Assembly (NCBI RefSeq): GCF_024211275.1
Contig: NZ_JAMLDX010000017.1
Span: 25,499 to 89,498 of the forward strand
Length of the DNA stretch: 64,000 bases
Direction of reading: 5' to 3'
Source: Sphingomonas tagetis
GTDB taxonomy: Bacteria; Pseudomonadota; Alphaproteobacteria; Sphingomonadales; Sphingomonadaceae
Shown here piece after piece: positions 30,815-40,918 of this stretch. The notes beneath the pieces were generated by a model that saw only the letters and a program-made list of their open reading frames with translations, ran no database searches and was not told the DNA's origin. The position numbers and the translations under genes are program-made. Positions within the stretch are counted from its first letter, which is position 1; each line of letters opens with the position of its first letter.

Positions 30815-32289
30815 GCTTCCTGCTCCAGCATCAGCGCGGCGGTCGCCTTTGCGCTTCCCACCACGCCGGGGATGCCCGCGCCGGGATGCGTCCCCGCGCC
30901 GACGAAATACATGTTCTCGATCGAATCGTCGCGATTGTGCGCCCGAAAATACGCGCTCTGCGTCAGGATCGGCTCCAGACTGAACGCGCTCCCCAGATGC
31001 GCGCCGAGATCGTCGCGGAAATCGCTCGGGGCATAGCTGAACTTGGTCACGATCCGCTCGTGAATGTCGGGGATCAGCCGCCGCCCGACCTCGTCGAGAA
31101 TGCGCTTCTCCAGCACCGGCGCGATCTGGTCCCAGTCGCCCGGAAACTTGCCGAGATGCGGCACCGGCGCCAGCGCATAGAAGGTCGAATGTCCCTCCGG
31201 CGCCATCGACGGATCGGTCACCGTCGGGTGGTGCAGATACAGCGAGAAGTCCTGCGAAATCACCCCGGTATCATAGATGTCGGCCAGCAATTCCTTATAG
31301 CGCGGCCCGAACAGGATCATGTGGTGCGGAATCCCCGGCCAGGTCCCCTTCACCCCGAAATGCACCACGAACAGCGACGGCGAGAAACGCTTCTTCTCAA
31401 GCCTGGCCGCGGTCCGCTGCGCGCTGCGCGAACCCCTGAGCAGGTCGCGATAACTGTGCATCAGGTCGGCGTTGCTCGCCACCATGTCCGCCTCGAAGCG
31501 CGCACCGCTCTTGGTCACCACCGCGGTCGCGCGCTCGCCCAGCGTCTCGATCTGCGCCACCCCGTCGCCGAGCTTCACCACCCCGCCGAGCCGCTCGAAC
31601 TGCCGCACCATTCCCGCCACCAGCCGGTTGGTCCCGCCCATCGCGAACCACACGCCGCCGTCACGCTCGAGCTTGTGGATCAGCGCATAGATCGCGCTCG
31701 TCGTCATCGGATTGCCGCCGACCAGCAGCGTGTGGAACGACAGCGCCTCGCGCAATTTCTCGTTCTTCACGAACGACGAAACCATCGAATAGACGCTGCG
31801 CCACGCCTGATATTTCATCAGCGCCGGCGCCGCCTTGACCATCGACGTGAAGTCGAGAAACGCGACTGTGCCGAGCTTCTCATAGCCCTCGCGATACACC
31901 CCGGCCGAATAGGTCAGAAAGCGCCGATAACCCTCGATGTCCGCCGGATCGAGCTTGGCGATCTCGCCCATCAGCACGGCGTCGTCATTGGTGTAATCGA
32001 AATTGGTGCCGTCGGGCCAGTTGAGCCGGTAAAAGGGCAAAACCGGGCTTAGCGTCACATCGTCGGCCATGCGGTGGCCCGACAGCGCCCACAATTCCTC
32101 CAGCGCCTCGGGCGCGGTGATCACCGTCGGCCCGGCGTCGAAGGTAAAGCCGTCCTTCTCCCAATAATAAGCCCGCCCGCCGGGCTTGTCGCGCGCCTCG
32201 ACGATGACGGTATCGACGCCCGCCGATTGCAGGCGGATGCCCAGCGCCAGTCCGCCGAACCCTGCACCGATGACGACCGCTTTCCTCAA
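30811..32289 (-). CDS. crtI: Phytoene desaturase
   Basis: FAD-dependent CrtI converting phytoene to lycopene in four steps. It has 492 residues. The N-terminal dinucleotide fold is VVIGAGFGGLALGIRLQSAG, followed by KPGGRAYYW and GFTFDAGPTVITAP, and the C-terminal family motif is YFVGAGTHPGAGIPGV. No ATG is available near the fold; a TTG at 32289 overlapping the crtY stop (TTGA) with an AGGGG site upstream is the likely start. Its stop overlaps the LOG start. Confidence 0.94.
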   Translation of the reverse strand: MRKAVVIGAGFGGLALGIRLQSAGVDTVIVEARDKPGGRAYYWEKDGFTFDAGPTVITAPEALEELWALSGHRMADDVTLSPVLPFYRLNWPDGTNFDYTNDDAVLMGEIAKLDPADIEGYRRFLTYSAGVYREGYEKLGTVAFLDFTSMVKAAPALMKYQAWRSVYSMVSSFVKNEKLREALSFHTLLVGGNPMTTSAIYALIHKLERDGGVWFAMGGTNRLVAGMVRQFERLGGVVKLGDGVAQIETLGERATAVVTKSGARFEADMVASNADLMHSYRDLLRGSRSAQRTAARLEKKRFSPSLFVVHFGVKGTWPGIPHHMILFGPRYKELLADIYDTGVISQDFSLYLHHPTVTDPSMAPEGHSTFYALAPVPHLGKFPGDWDQIAPVLEKRILDEVGRRLIPDIHERIVTKFSYAPSDFRDDLGAHLGSAFSLEPILTQSAYFRAHNRDDSIENMYFVGAGTHPGAGIPGVVGSAKATAALMLEQEA

Positions 32290-33449
32290 TTCATGCCCCT
32301 GATGACTTCGATCGCGCGTTTGACCGGCACCGGCGGCCTGCCGGCCAGCACGCGCGCACGGTCCAATAACCCCGATTGCCCGGCATAGAAGCGTGCGATC
32401 AGCCCCGCGTCCAGCCGATAGAAGCGTTCGAGAATGCGGTAACGTTCCGCCGGCTCGGCGGCGCGAAACAGCATCGCCGACAGCATCCGGTAAAAACCGC
32501 GCTTCTTCCATTGCTTGGCGGCATAGCCATGCGTCAGCTCGTGCAACGCCGCGCCGCTGAGGTCGCTGGCCGACCCGATCAGCGCCGCCAGCCGCACCGC
32601 ATCGGGCAGCGAATAGCCGGTGACCGGATGGAACAGCCCGGCGCGCATCCCGGCCTTGGCGACGCGGTTGCCGCCCGACGCCCAATAGCCCTCGAAATCG
32701 CCGCCCATCGCCACCGGCAGCGCGCCCGTCTCTTCGCGCGTCACCGCCTCGACCTGAATGCCATGCGCCTTCGTCCACGCATCGATACGCTTGCCCAGCG
32801 CGGCGCGCTCGATCCGCGGCGAATCGCTGTAATAAGTGTCCTCGACGAACAGCCGCGTCGCCGCGAAGGGCAGCGCATAGACGAAGCGATAGCCGTCGAC
32901 CTGCGGCACCGTGGCGTCCATGATCACTGGCCGCTTGAGGTCATGCGGCTCGGCCAGCGCCAGCTCGCGGCCCAAAAATTTCTGCCAGCCAAGGTCGAGC
33001 TTGCCGAGATCGCCCGCCCCGCGGCAATCGATCACGCCCCCGGCCTCGATCCGGCCCCCGTCCGCCAGCATCACCGTGCGCGCGCTCGTCCCCAGCACCT
33101 TGCGCCGCGTCAGCACGCGCCCCTTCGGCATCGCGCCGCGCACCACCCGGTCGAACCGCTCGGACTCGATCGAATAATAGCTCGCCTTCAGCGTTCGCGC
33201 ATGCCCCGGAAAGGCGACGTCATAGCTCGTCCAGCCATAGGAGATCAGCGGCGCGACCAGCCAGCGGTCCCGGGCCGCGACATCGCTGGCGAAGAACGAC
33301 CACAGATGATTGCCGCCTAGCGTGGTCCCGCCCTCGACGATGCGCACGTCCAGCTCGGGCCGCAGCTTGCGCAGCGCCAGCGCGATCAGCCCGCCGGCCA
33401 GCCCCCCTCCCACGATGGCAACGTCGCATTTGATGTTGGCGGGCATCAT
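32286..33449 (-). CDS. crtY: Lycopene beta-cyclase
   Basis: Cyclises lycopene ends to beta-carotene. It has 387 residues. The N-terminal CDVAIVGGGLAGGLIALAL is a dinucleotide fold, GGNHLWSFF a CrtY signature, and PVTGYSLPDAVRLA a C-terminal family motif. First gene of the minus-strand carotenoid operon. The bacterial CrtY type rather than the plant-like CrtL type is indicated by the short length and these motifs. Confidence 0.93.
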   Translation of the reverse strand: MMPANIKCDVAIVGGGLAGGLIALALRKLRPELDVRIVEGGTTLGGNHLWSFFASDVAARDRWLVAPLISYGWTSYDVAFPGHARTLKASYYSIESERFDRVVRGAMPKGRVLTRRKVLGTSARTVMLADGGRIEAGGVIDCRGAGDLGKLDLGWQKFLGRELALAEPHDLKRPVIMDATVPQVDGYRFVYALPFAATRLFVEDTYYSDSPRIERAALGKRIDAWTKAHGIQVEAVTREETGALPVAMGGDFEGYWASGGNRVAKAGMRAGLFHPVTGYSLPDAVRLAALIGSASDLSGAALHELTHGYAAKQWKKRGFYRMLSAMLFRAAEPAERYRILERFYRLDAGLIARFYAGQSGLLDRARVLAGRPPVPVKRAIEVIRGMN

Positions 33450-33528
33450 CGCCGCCTAGCGGATCGGCACGCGGCGTCAAACCCCGGTCGCCGCACGCCA
33501 TGAACCTTTCATCGGCGGGCGCCGAAGT

Positions 33529-33945
33529 TCAATCCCGCACCACGCGATACTCCGCTACCCGTCCATCCGACCCGATGCGAAGAACGAGCCATTCGGAATC
33601 CAGGCCGATCAGACCCCGCTCTGGCCCGAGCAGATACACGAGGTCCCAATCACGAAAATATGGACCGCCGTCTGGCCTTCCGAGCAACTTCACCACTTGC
33701 GCGCGGGTCAATCCGTCAAGCCGCCCACTCCTAACGAGCCATTCGACCATTCTTAGACGAACCTGATTATCTGTTGTTCGCGCTTGTCGCCAAAGTCCCG
33801 AGTCGAAGGGCCGGATCGGCAAATAGCCAGTCACGAAGCCATATCCGATCACCAACGCAACAACGATGCTGAGCAGGCCTATCCAGCAACCCCAAGGCTG
33901 GTTGGAGCGCCACCCGAGTCCTGAATTGGCGTCTGTATCGATCAT
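33529..33945 (-). CDS. Hypothetical membrane-anchored protein
   Basis: A 138-residue protein with one hydrophobic helix (about 18-40) and a soluble C-terminal part. The stretch [16 protein letters not shown] followed by short strands ([19 protein letters not shown]) resembles the BamE/SmpA fold in outline, but similarity is weak. The start at 33945 (MIDTDANSG) is preferred to 33990. Composition is less GC-rich than flanking genes. Function unknown. Confidence 0.6.
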   Translation of the reverse strand: MIDTDANSGLGWRSNQPWGCWIGLLSIVVALVIGYGFVTGYLPIRPFDSGLWRQARTTDNQVRLRMVEWLVRSGRLDGLTRAQVVKLLGRPDGGPYFRDWDLVYLLGPERGLIGLDSEWLVLRIGSDGRVAEYRVVRD

Positions 33946-34037
33946 CTTTCCAGCGTAACGCGCTGTGTGCTGTCTGCAACGGGATCGCAAACCTGCCGCG
34001 CTTCAACGCGCCTCACTGCCGTGTAATAACCACCGCA

Positions 34038-34616
34038 ATGCCAACCCTCCTCCCCACCCGCCGCACGCTCTTCGCCGCGCTCGCCCTCGCCACCTCCTGC
34101 GCGCTCATCCTCTTCACCATGAACCGCCCGCCGATCTGCCCGTGCGGCACGGTCGAGCTGTGGCACGGCACCGTCCAGTCTAGCGGCAACAGCCAGCACA
34201 TCGCCGACTGGTACACGTTCAGCCACATCATCCACGGCTTCCTCTTCTACGGCGCGGCGCACCTCGTCCTGCGCGGGGACGCCCGCCGCTGGGCGCTGCC
34301 GCTCGCCGTGACGATCGAGGGCGCGTGGGAGCTGCTCGAAAACTCGCCGATCATCATCGACCGCTATCGCGAGGCGACGATCGCGTTCGGCTATTCGGGC
34401 GATTCGATACTCAACTCGCTCGCCGATATCGGCTGGATGGCCACCGGCTTCTGGCTCGCCGCGCGCCTGCCGGTCGCCGCCACCGTGGCGCTCGCGATCC
34501 TGTTCGAGCTGGCGACGCTCATCCTGATCCGCGACAACCTCACGCTCAACATACTGATGCTGGTGTGGCCGGTGGAAGCGATCAAGACGTGGCAGGCCGC
34601 GGGCGGATTGCTGTAA
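34038..34616 (+). CDS. DUF2585 family membrane protein
   Basis: A 192-residue protein with an N-terminal helix, then [11 protein letters not shown], and further hydrophobic segments with [12 protein letters not shown] and [20 protein letters not shown]. These match the DUF2585 (UPF0314) family of alphaproteobacterial membrane proteins with unknown role. Conserved His and Glu residues in the membrane region could bind metal, but that is speculation. Followed after 10 bp by the sterol-desaturase-type gene. Confidence 0.85.
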   Translation: MPTLLPTRRTLFAALALATSCALILFTMNRPPICPCGTVELWHGTVQSSGNSQHIADWYTFSHIIHGFLFYGAAHLVLRGDARRWALPLAVTIEGAWELLENSPIIIDRYREATIAFGYSGDSILNSLADIGWMATGFWLAARLPVAATVALAILFELATLILIRDNLTLNILMLVWPVEAIKTWQAAGGLL

Positions 34617-34626
34617 GGCGGACGCC

Positions 34627-35403
34627 ATGTGGCTCGCCATCCCCCTTTCCGCGCTCGCCATGACGCTGATCGTCGGGGTGCGCTATCTGATCGTCTCGGG
34701 CGCCTTCGCCTGGGCGACGCGCGCGCGGCATCCCGGCCTCTACACCGGGCTCGACGCACAGATGCGCCGCGAGATCGCGTGGAGCCTCGCCAGCGCCGCG
34801 ATCTATGGCATCCCGGCGGGGATCGTCGCCTGGGGCTGGCAGAATCACGGCTGGACGCGAATTTACACCGACGCGAGCGGCTACCCGCTCTGGTATCTCC
34901 CGCTCTCGGTCCTGCTCTACCTGTTCGCGCACGACACATGGTTCTACTGGACGCACCGCTGGATGCACCGCCCCGGCCCGTTCCGGCTCGCCCATGCCGT
35001 CCATCACGCCAGCCGGCCGCCCACCGCCTGGGCGGCGATGAGCTTCCACCCGATCGAAGCGCTGACCGGCGCCGTCGTCATTCCGGCGCTGGCCTTCGTC
35101 ATTCCCATTCACGTCGCCGCATTGGGCGTTGTGCTGGCGATCATGACGGTTATGGGGGTGACCAATCACATGGGGTGGGAGGTGTTTCCACGGGCGATGT
35201 GGCGCGGTCCACTCGGCGCGTGGCTGATCACCGCGAGCCATCACCAGAAGCACCACGATCAGTACGGGTGCAATTATGGCCTTTATTTCCGCTTCTGGGA
35301 TCGAGTGTGCGGCACCGACGAGGGCCTCGGCGATTTCACGCGCAGCCATGCTGCTGCCGCTCGGCGCGCTGCTGCTGGGCGCGTCGCCGATCGCGTCGCT
35401 TGA
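34627..35403 (+). CDS. Sterol desaturase / fatty acid hydroxylase family protein
   Basis: Membrane di-iron enzyme of 258 residues. The three His clusters are present: HDTWFYWTHRWMH (about 99-111), LAHAVHHAS (about 119-127) and HHQKHHDQYG (about 206-215), with four hydrophobic segments. The family hydroxylates or desaturates lipids, sterols or carotenoids. The carotenoid operon 1.2 kb away makes a pigment or membrane-lipid substrate conceivable, but it is longer than typical CrtZ. Its last 18 codons overlap the next gene. Confidence 0.8.
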   Translation: MWLAIPLSALAMTLIVGVRYLIVSGAFAWATRARHPGLYTGLDAQMRREIAWSLASAAIYGIPAGIVAWGWQNHGWTRIYTDASGYPLWYLPLSVLLYLFAHDTWFYWTHRWMHRPGPFRLAHAVHHASRPPTAWAAMSFHPIEALTGAVVIPALAFVIPIHVAALGVVLAIMTVMGVTNHMGWEVFPRAMWRGPLGAWLITASHHQKHHDQYGCNYGLYFRFWDRVCGTDEGLGDFTRSHAAAARRAAAGRVADRVA

Positions 35404-35755
35404 GCTCGACATCCAGAAGCTGCGCTCGGCCAAGGGCCAGCTTCGCATCTGCCTGACCGCCCGCGCCGAGAGCTTCCCCGACTGCAAGGACGCGCGCGGC
35501 ATGAGCCGCTCCGTGCCCGCGACCCAAACCCGCATCCAGTTCGACGGTCTGCCACCGGGCGATTACGCCGCGGCGATCATCCATGACGAGAATGGCAACC
35601 ACAAGCTCGACAAGCTGATGGGCATCCCGCGCGAGGGCTTCGGCTTCAGCCGCAATCCCGTGATCCGCTTCGGCCCGCCCAGCTTCGCCGCCGCCCGCTT
35701 CACGCTCGACGGCACGACCAAGCCGCAGCAGGTGCGGATGCAATATCTGCTCTGA
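35348..35755 (+). CDS. DUF2141 family secreted protein
   Basis: A 135-residue protein with a signal-peptide-like start (MLLPLGALLLGASPIAS) and a small beta domain: LRICLTARAESFPDC, IQFDGLPPGDYAAAIIHDEN and HDENGNHKLDKLMGIPREGF are typical of DUF2141. Function unknown. It overlaps the end of the desaturase-type gene by 56 bp in another frame, so the two are probably cotranscribed. Confidence 0.83.
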   Translation: MLLPLGALLLGASPIASLELDIQKLRSAKGQLRICLTARAESFPDCKDARGMSRSVPATQTRIQFDGLPPGDYAAAIIHDENGNHKLDKLMGIPREGFGFSRNPVIRFGPPSFAAARFTLDGTTKPQQVRMQYLL

Positions 35756-35794
35756 CCGTCTGGCGCTCACCGTCCGACCCCGCTACAAGACGCC

Positions 35795-35885
35795 ATCCCC
35801 GGGGGAGCGCTGACGGCGCTTGAGAGGGTGGCACGAGCCACCGACCCGCTGAACCTGATCCGGTTGACACCGGCGTAGGGAGTGG
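35795..35885 (+). promoter_or_regulatory. TPP riboswitch (THI element)
   Basis: Conserved THI-box segments are visible in order: TTGAGAGGG at 35820-35828, GACCC, TGAACCTGATC at 35850-35860 and ACACCGGCGTAGGGA at 35867-35881. A variable P3-like hairpin GTGGC/GCCAC lies between. It precedes thiC by about 48 bp. A second hairpin just downstream (35908-35928) would hide the ribosome site, which suggests translational control. Confidence 0.95.
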
Positions 35886-35907
35886 GCGGCTTCTCACCCA
35901 AGCCCGT

Positions 35908-37793
<1,886 letters not shown>

Positions 37794-37903
37794 GCCCGCT
37801 AACGCTCTAGTCGTGTCGTTGGGTTGATGATATGACCGCATTTCCGGCAGCCCAGTCTGCACGGATTTAACGGTCGCCTAGCGACACGGCATGGAGAAGA
37901 CCA

Positions 37904-39121
37904 ATGAGCGTTACGACGCATAAGCTGCGCGTGGCAGAGGCCCGCCGCATTAAGCACCCTGTGTTTCCGCAGATCGAAAAGCACTACTTCCTCGTCCAAG
38001 CGCGCGAGGTTCCAGACGGTATCCGCACCGATGCTAACGCGCGAGACCCGGAGGGTCTAAATCGCCGTGTGTATCGTGAGGTGCATGAAAGCTTGATGGG
38101 GCGCGACGCGGTGGTCGGCTCATTTGATCTGATGAACAAGGGCATCGTATGTCTAGCGGAAAGTGTTCGCCGCATCGACGACGAGTTGTACGAACTTAGT
38201 ATCCGCGATGGCCAAGGCATCGTAGACGGTGGCCACACCTATAAACTTATCTGCGACGCGCAGGGCGATCCTTCTCTACCTGACGATAGCTTTGTTGAAA
38301 TCCAAGTGCGAACTGGGGTTCCTGATAAATTAATCACCGATATCTCGCGTGGATTGAACACAGGTATCCAAGTTAAAGACCATAGCATAGCAAACTTGGA
38401 TGGTAAATTCGAGTGGATTAAAGAAGAACTTAAAGGTGAACCATACTTCAAGCGCATCGCTTGGAGCGAAAGCGACAGGGGTGACTACGACGTTCGCGAT
38501 CTAATCTGCATGATGGAAGCGATGAACGTTGTGGATTTTCCAAACGACAGCGGAACTCATCCGGTTTCCGCGTATGAAAAGTGGTCCATACCTACTAAGA
38601 AATATTCCGAAGATTTCGATGCAAATGCGACTGATCAGTCGCAATCTCGATATTACAAACTTCGGCCGATCTTGAAGCAAGCGATGGCATTATATGACAT
38701 AATCCGTCGACAGTTTCGCGACATTTACAATGAAGCTGGTCTCGGAGCAGCAGGCAAGCTGGACATCGTTGAGGAAGCCAAAGGTAAGTCAAAGGCTTTT
38801 GATTTTCCTTTCGCAGGGCTTGAGCCCTGCCAATATCGCCTGACGAAGGGCGCGCTCTACCCCATCTACGGCGCCTTCCGTAACGCCGTCCGCATTAATG
38901 CGTCATCAGGCCAAGCTGAATGGATCGGTGGATTTCCTAAGGTTCTCGAACTTTGGAAGAACGTTGCCCCAGAACTGGCTAAACAAACGAAGCAGGCGAC
39001 GAAGGACTTTGGTCATAAGCCGGACATGCTTGGAAAAAACCGCGGCCATTGGACTAACATGCATCAGACGGTCGAACTGCACATTCTTCGTGAGCAAATG
39101 CGGATGACTAAGGGGAAGTGA
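37904..39121 (+). CDS. AIPR-like protein, possible phage-defence gene
   Basis: A 405-residue protein. LMNKGIVCLAESVRR (about 77-91) followed by IRDGQGIVDGGHTYKLI (about 100-116) and DISRGLNTGIQVKDHS resembles the AIPR family, named for abortive-infection phage resistance, in which an NxGI and an IVNGGQT motif occur in the same order. The mechanism of the family is not settled. A GGAGAAG site precedes the ATG. The gene is clearly AT-richer, with different codon use from the surrounding DNA, which suggests transfer. No partner toxin or restriction gene is adjacent. Confidence 0.6.
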   Translation: MSVTTHKLRVAEARRIKHPVFPQIEKHYFLVQAREVPDGIRTDANARDPEGLNRRVYREVHESLMGRDAVVGSFDLMNKGIVCLAESVRRIDDELYELSIRDGQGIVDGGHTYKLICDAQGDPSLPDDSFVEIQVRTGVPDKLITDISRGLNTGIQVKDHSIANLDGKFEWIKEELKGEPYFKRIAWSESDRGDYDVRDLICMMEAMNVVDFPNDSGTHPVSAYEKWSIPTKKYSEDFDANATDQSQSRYYKLRPILKQAMALYDIIRRQFRDIYNEAGLGAAGKLDIVEEAKGKSKAFDFPFAGLEPCQYRLTKGALYPIYGAFRNAVRINASSGQAEWIGGFPKVLELWKNVAPELAKQTKQATKDFGHKPDMLGKNRGHWTNMHQTVELHILREQMRMTKGK

Positions 39122-39130
39122 TCGAAAGTG

Positions 39131-39154
39131 ACCCGCGGACGAATGTCCGCGGGT
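39131..39154 (+). terminator. Hairpin after the AIPR-like gene
   Basis: Perfect 10-bp stem (ACCCGCGGAC with GTCCGCGGGT) and 4-nt loop, 9 bp after the stop codon. It lacks a T run, so intrinsic termination is uncertain. Confidence 0.5.
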
Positions 39155-39200
39155 TGCGGCTTCAGCTTTCATCTTCACCGCAGCAGCTACACCTCACCCC

Positions 39201-39728
39201 ATGCGCGCCCGCAGCCCCCTCTACATCATGGCCAAGCCCCCTCCGGCCATCCAGCAAGCGATCACCGCGCTCCCCCGCAACGATCCCTCGCGCGGCCCGC
39301 ACCTGCTCCACGTCACGCTCGTTTCGCTGTTCGATCTCCACCACGCCCCGCCCGACTGGCTCGGCCAGGTCATCGCCGCGCTCGACAGCTTCGACGGCCC
39401 CGCCTTCCCGCTCCATTTCGACCGGATCGAGAACCGCAAGGCCGTCACCCTGCGCACCCGCGACCCGCTCGGCGAAGCTCGCGCTTTTCAGCGCCAGCTC
39501 ATGAACCACCTCGTCCTTTACAAGGCGCCCTTCACCGAAGGCACCACGCCCGAACCGCATGTCACGATCAACTATCGCGGCGACCGGCTGAACGCGCAGA
39601 AGATCGCGCCGATCGGCTGGAGCGTCGACGAGATCATCCTGATGGAAAGCATGGTCGGCAAGACCACCCATGTCGAACACGGCCGCTGGCCACTGCGCGC
39701 CGCATCCGGGTCCGCGCCCGCCGCCTGA
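39201..39728 (+). CDS. 2'-5' RNA ligase / 2H phosphoesterase (LigT-like), copy A
   Basis: A 175-residue 2H-superfamily protein with the two catalytic HxTx motifs: LLHVTLVSLFDL (about 35-46) and PHVTINYRGD (about 119-128). The family includes RNA 2',3'-cyclic phosphodiesterases and the reverse 2'-5' ligase activity. Substrate unknown. A second, diverged member lies at 41719-42192. Confidence 0.82.
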   Translation: MRARSPLYIMAKPPPAIQQAITALPRNDPSRGPHLLHVTLVSLFDLHHAPPDWLGQVIAALDSFDGPAFPLHFDRIENRKAVTLRTRDPLGEARAFQRQLMNHLVLYKAPFTEGTTPEPHVTINYRGDRLNAQKIAPIGWSVDEIILMESMVGKTTHVEHGRWPLRAASGSAPAA

Positions 39729-39771
39729 AAACCATTTTCCTACACGCGCCGTTTCTGCTCCACCCTGCCGG

Positions 39772-40071
39772 ATGGAACAGCCAGCCACCCCGCCCGCCCG
39801 CGCGATCTGGACGCCGTCCCGCCAGCGCATCTTCCTCGCCGCCCTGCTCGAAACCGGCAGCGTCGCCCGCGCCGCGCTTGCCGCCGGCATGTCGCGCTCC
39901 AGCGCGCACGGCCTGCGCAAGCGCCTTGCCGGCACACCGTTCGACCGCGCCTGGGATCACGCGCTGACGCTCCACGCCCGCCGTCTGGCCGATCCGTTCG
40001 CCGATACGCTCGCGCCCGAAGCGACGGCCGCTCCCCGTCCAGCACCTGTCGCTTCGGCGTCGCCGCGGTGA
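39772..40071 (+). CDS. Small helix-turn-helix protein
   Basis: A 99-residue protein. WTPSRQRIFLAALLETGSVA (about 12-31) and ARAALAAGMSRSSAHGLRKR form a helix-turn-helix-like pair, as in the HTH of LysR-type or terminase-small-subunit proteins. A Pro/Ala tail follows. The gene is cut into by a phased 11-bp repeat array, which covers the last 24 bp. Function unknown; DNA binding inferred. Confidence 0.55.
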   Translation: MEQPATPPARAIWTPSRQRIFLAALLETGSVARAALAAGMSRSSAHGLRKRLAGTPFDRAWDHALTLHARRLADPFADTLAPEATAAPRPAPVASASPR

Positions 40072-40210
40072 CGCGATCCGGTCGCCTCGCGCTCGCCGGA
40101 CGTCGCCTCGCCGTCGCGCCGGTGTCGCGCCCCAGTCGCGTGGGTGTCGCGCCGGTGTCGCGAAGCGGTCGCGTCGTGCTCATATCCAGTCGTCTCGCGG
40201 TCGCTTCGCC
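40048..40210. repeat. Phased 11-bp direct repeat array, GTCGC-N6
   Basis: Fifteen consecutive units, thirteen of them 11 bp and two of 10 bp (40092-40101 and 40179-40188). Twelve of the 11-bp units begin with GTCGC or GTCGT and one (40070) with GACGC; the following six bases vary from unit to unit. The central run of seven, 40102-40178, is perfectly in register. Units at 40113 and 40146 are identical. Since 11 is not a multiple of 3, the array is not coding periodicity. It spans the 3' end of the HTH gene and most of the 220-bp gap before the DUF6445 gene. Confidence 0.85.
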
Positions 40211-40291
40211 CCGAAACCCCGCCAGAACTGTCAACTTCGTCAACCGCGCGCCCCTTGCCCGCGCCCGCCCGCTTTGCCAGACCCGTCGCCG

Positions 40292-40918
40292 ATGCCCCCC
40301 AGCTTCGTCATGATCGACGATTTCGTCGCCAACCCGCACGAGCTGCGGCGGCAGGCGCTCGCGCTCGGCTATGACGCCGATGCCAAGGATAGCGGCGCCA
40401 ACTATCCCGGCACCGTCTCCGCCCGCGCGCTGCCGATCCCCGGTCTCGACGATTATGTCTCGCGCCTCGCCGGCCTGCCCCTCACCGGCGCGCCCGGCAC
40501 GCTGCACGGCCATTGCCGCCTCACGCTCAAGGGCGACCGTGGGCAGAGCGGCGTGCATATCGACCCGGCCTTCTATTCGGGCATCCTCTATCTCACCCCG
40601 CCAGAACATTGCCGCGGCGGCACCGATTTCTACCGCCACCGCCGCACCGGGCTCGACAGCGTCCCGCGCACCGCCGACGCGATCGCCGCCACCGGCTATG
40701 CCGACATCAATGCGCTGGTCGAGGATGTGGTGAACAGGGATACGCGCCAGCCCGCCCGCTGGGAAAAAAGCTTCACCGCCCCGATGCGTTTCAACCGGCT
40801 GATCCTGTTCAGCCCGTGGATGTTCCACAACAGCGCCGCGGGCTTCGGCACCGGAACGGACGACGGGCGTTTGGTGTATCTGATGTTCTTCTCGGCCCAA
40901 AAGACGGTAGCGCCTTGA
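40292..40918 (+). CDS. DUF6445-like protein, 2OG-oxygenase-related
   Basis: A 208-residue protein starting MPPSFVMIDDFVANPHELRR. Later segments GVHIDPAFYSGILYLTP (His-x-Asp, about 89-105), GGTDFYRHRRTG and RLILFSPWMFHNSAAGFG (second His) suggest a double-stranded beta-helix fold like Fe(II)/2OG dioxygenases; DUF6445 proteins have this layout. Substrate unknown. The ATG at 40292 is preferred to a TTG 18 bp upstream. Its stop overlaps the start of the next gene (TTGA). Confidence 0.7.
   Translation: MPPSFVMIDDFVANPHELRRQALALGYDADAKDSGANYPGTVSARALPIPGLDDYVSRLAGLPLTGAPGTLHGHCRLTLKGDRGQSGVHIDPAFYSGILYLTPPEHCRGGTDFYRHRRTGLDSVPRTADAIAATGYADINALVEDVVNRDTRQPARWEKSFTAPMRFNRLILFSPWMFHNSAAGFGTGTDDGRLVYLMFFSAQKTVAP

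Noticed and set aside
37794..37903. Possible tRNA-like or attachment site between thiC and the AIPR-like gene
   Set aside because: Only a 7-bp inverted repeat is present; no tRNA fold and no direct repeats flanking the foreign-looking gene were found.
40048..40210. CRISPR array
   Set aside because: Unit length is 11 bp with a 5-bp constant part and no 25-40 bp repeats or cas genes. Reported instead as a phased repeat array.
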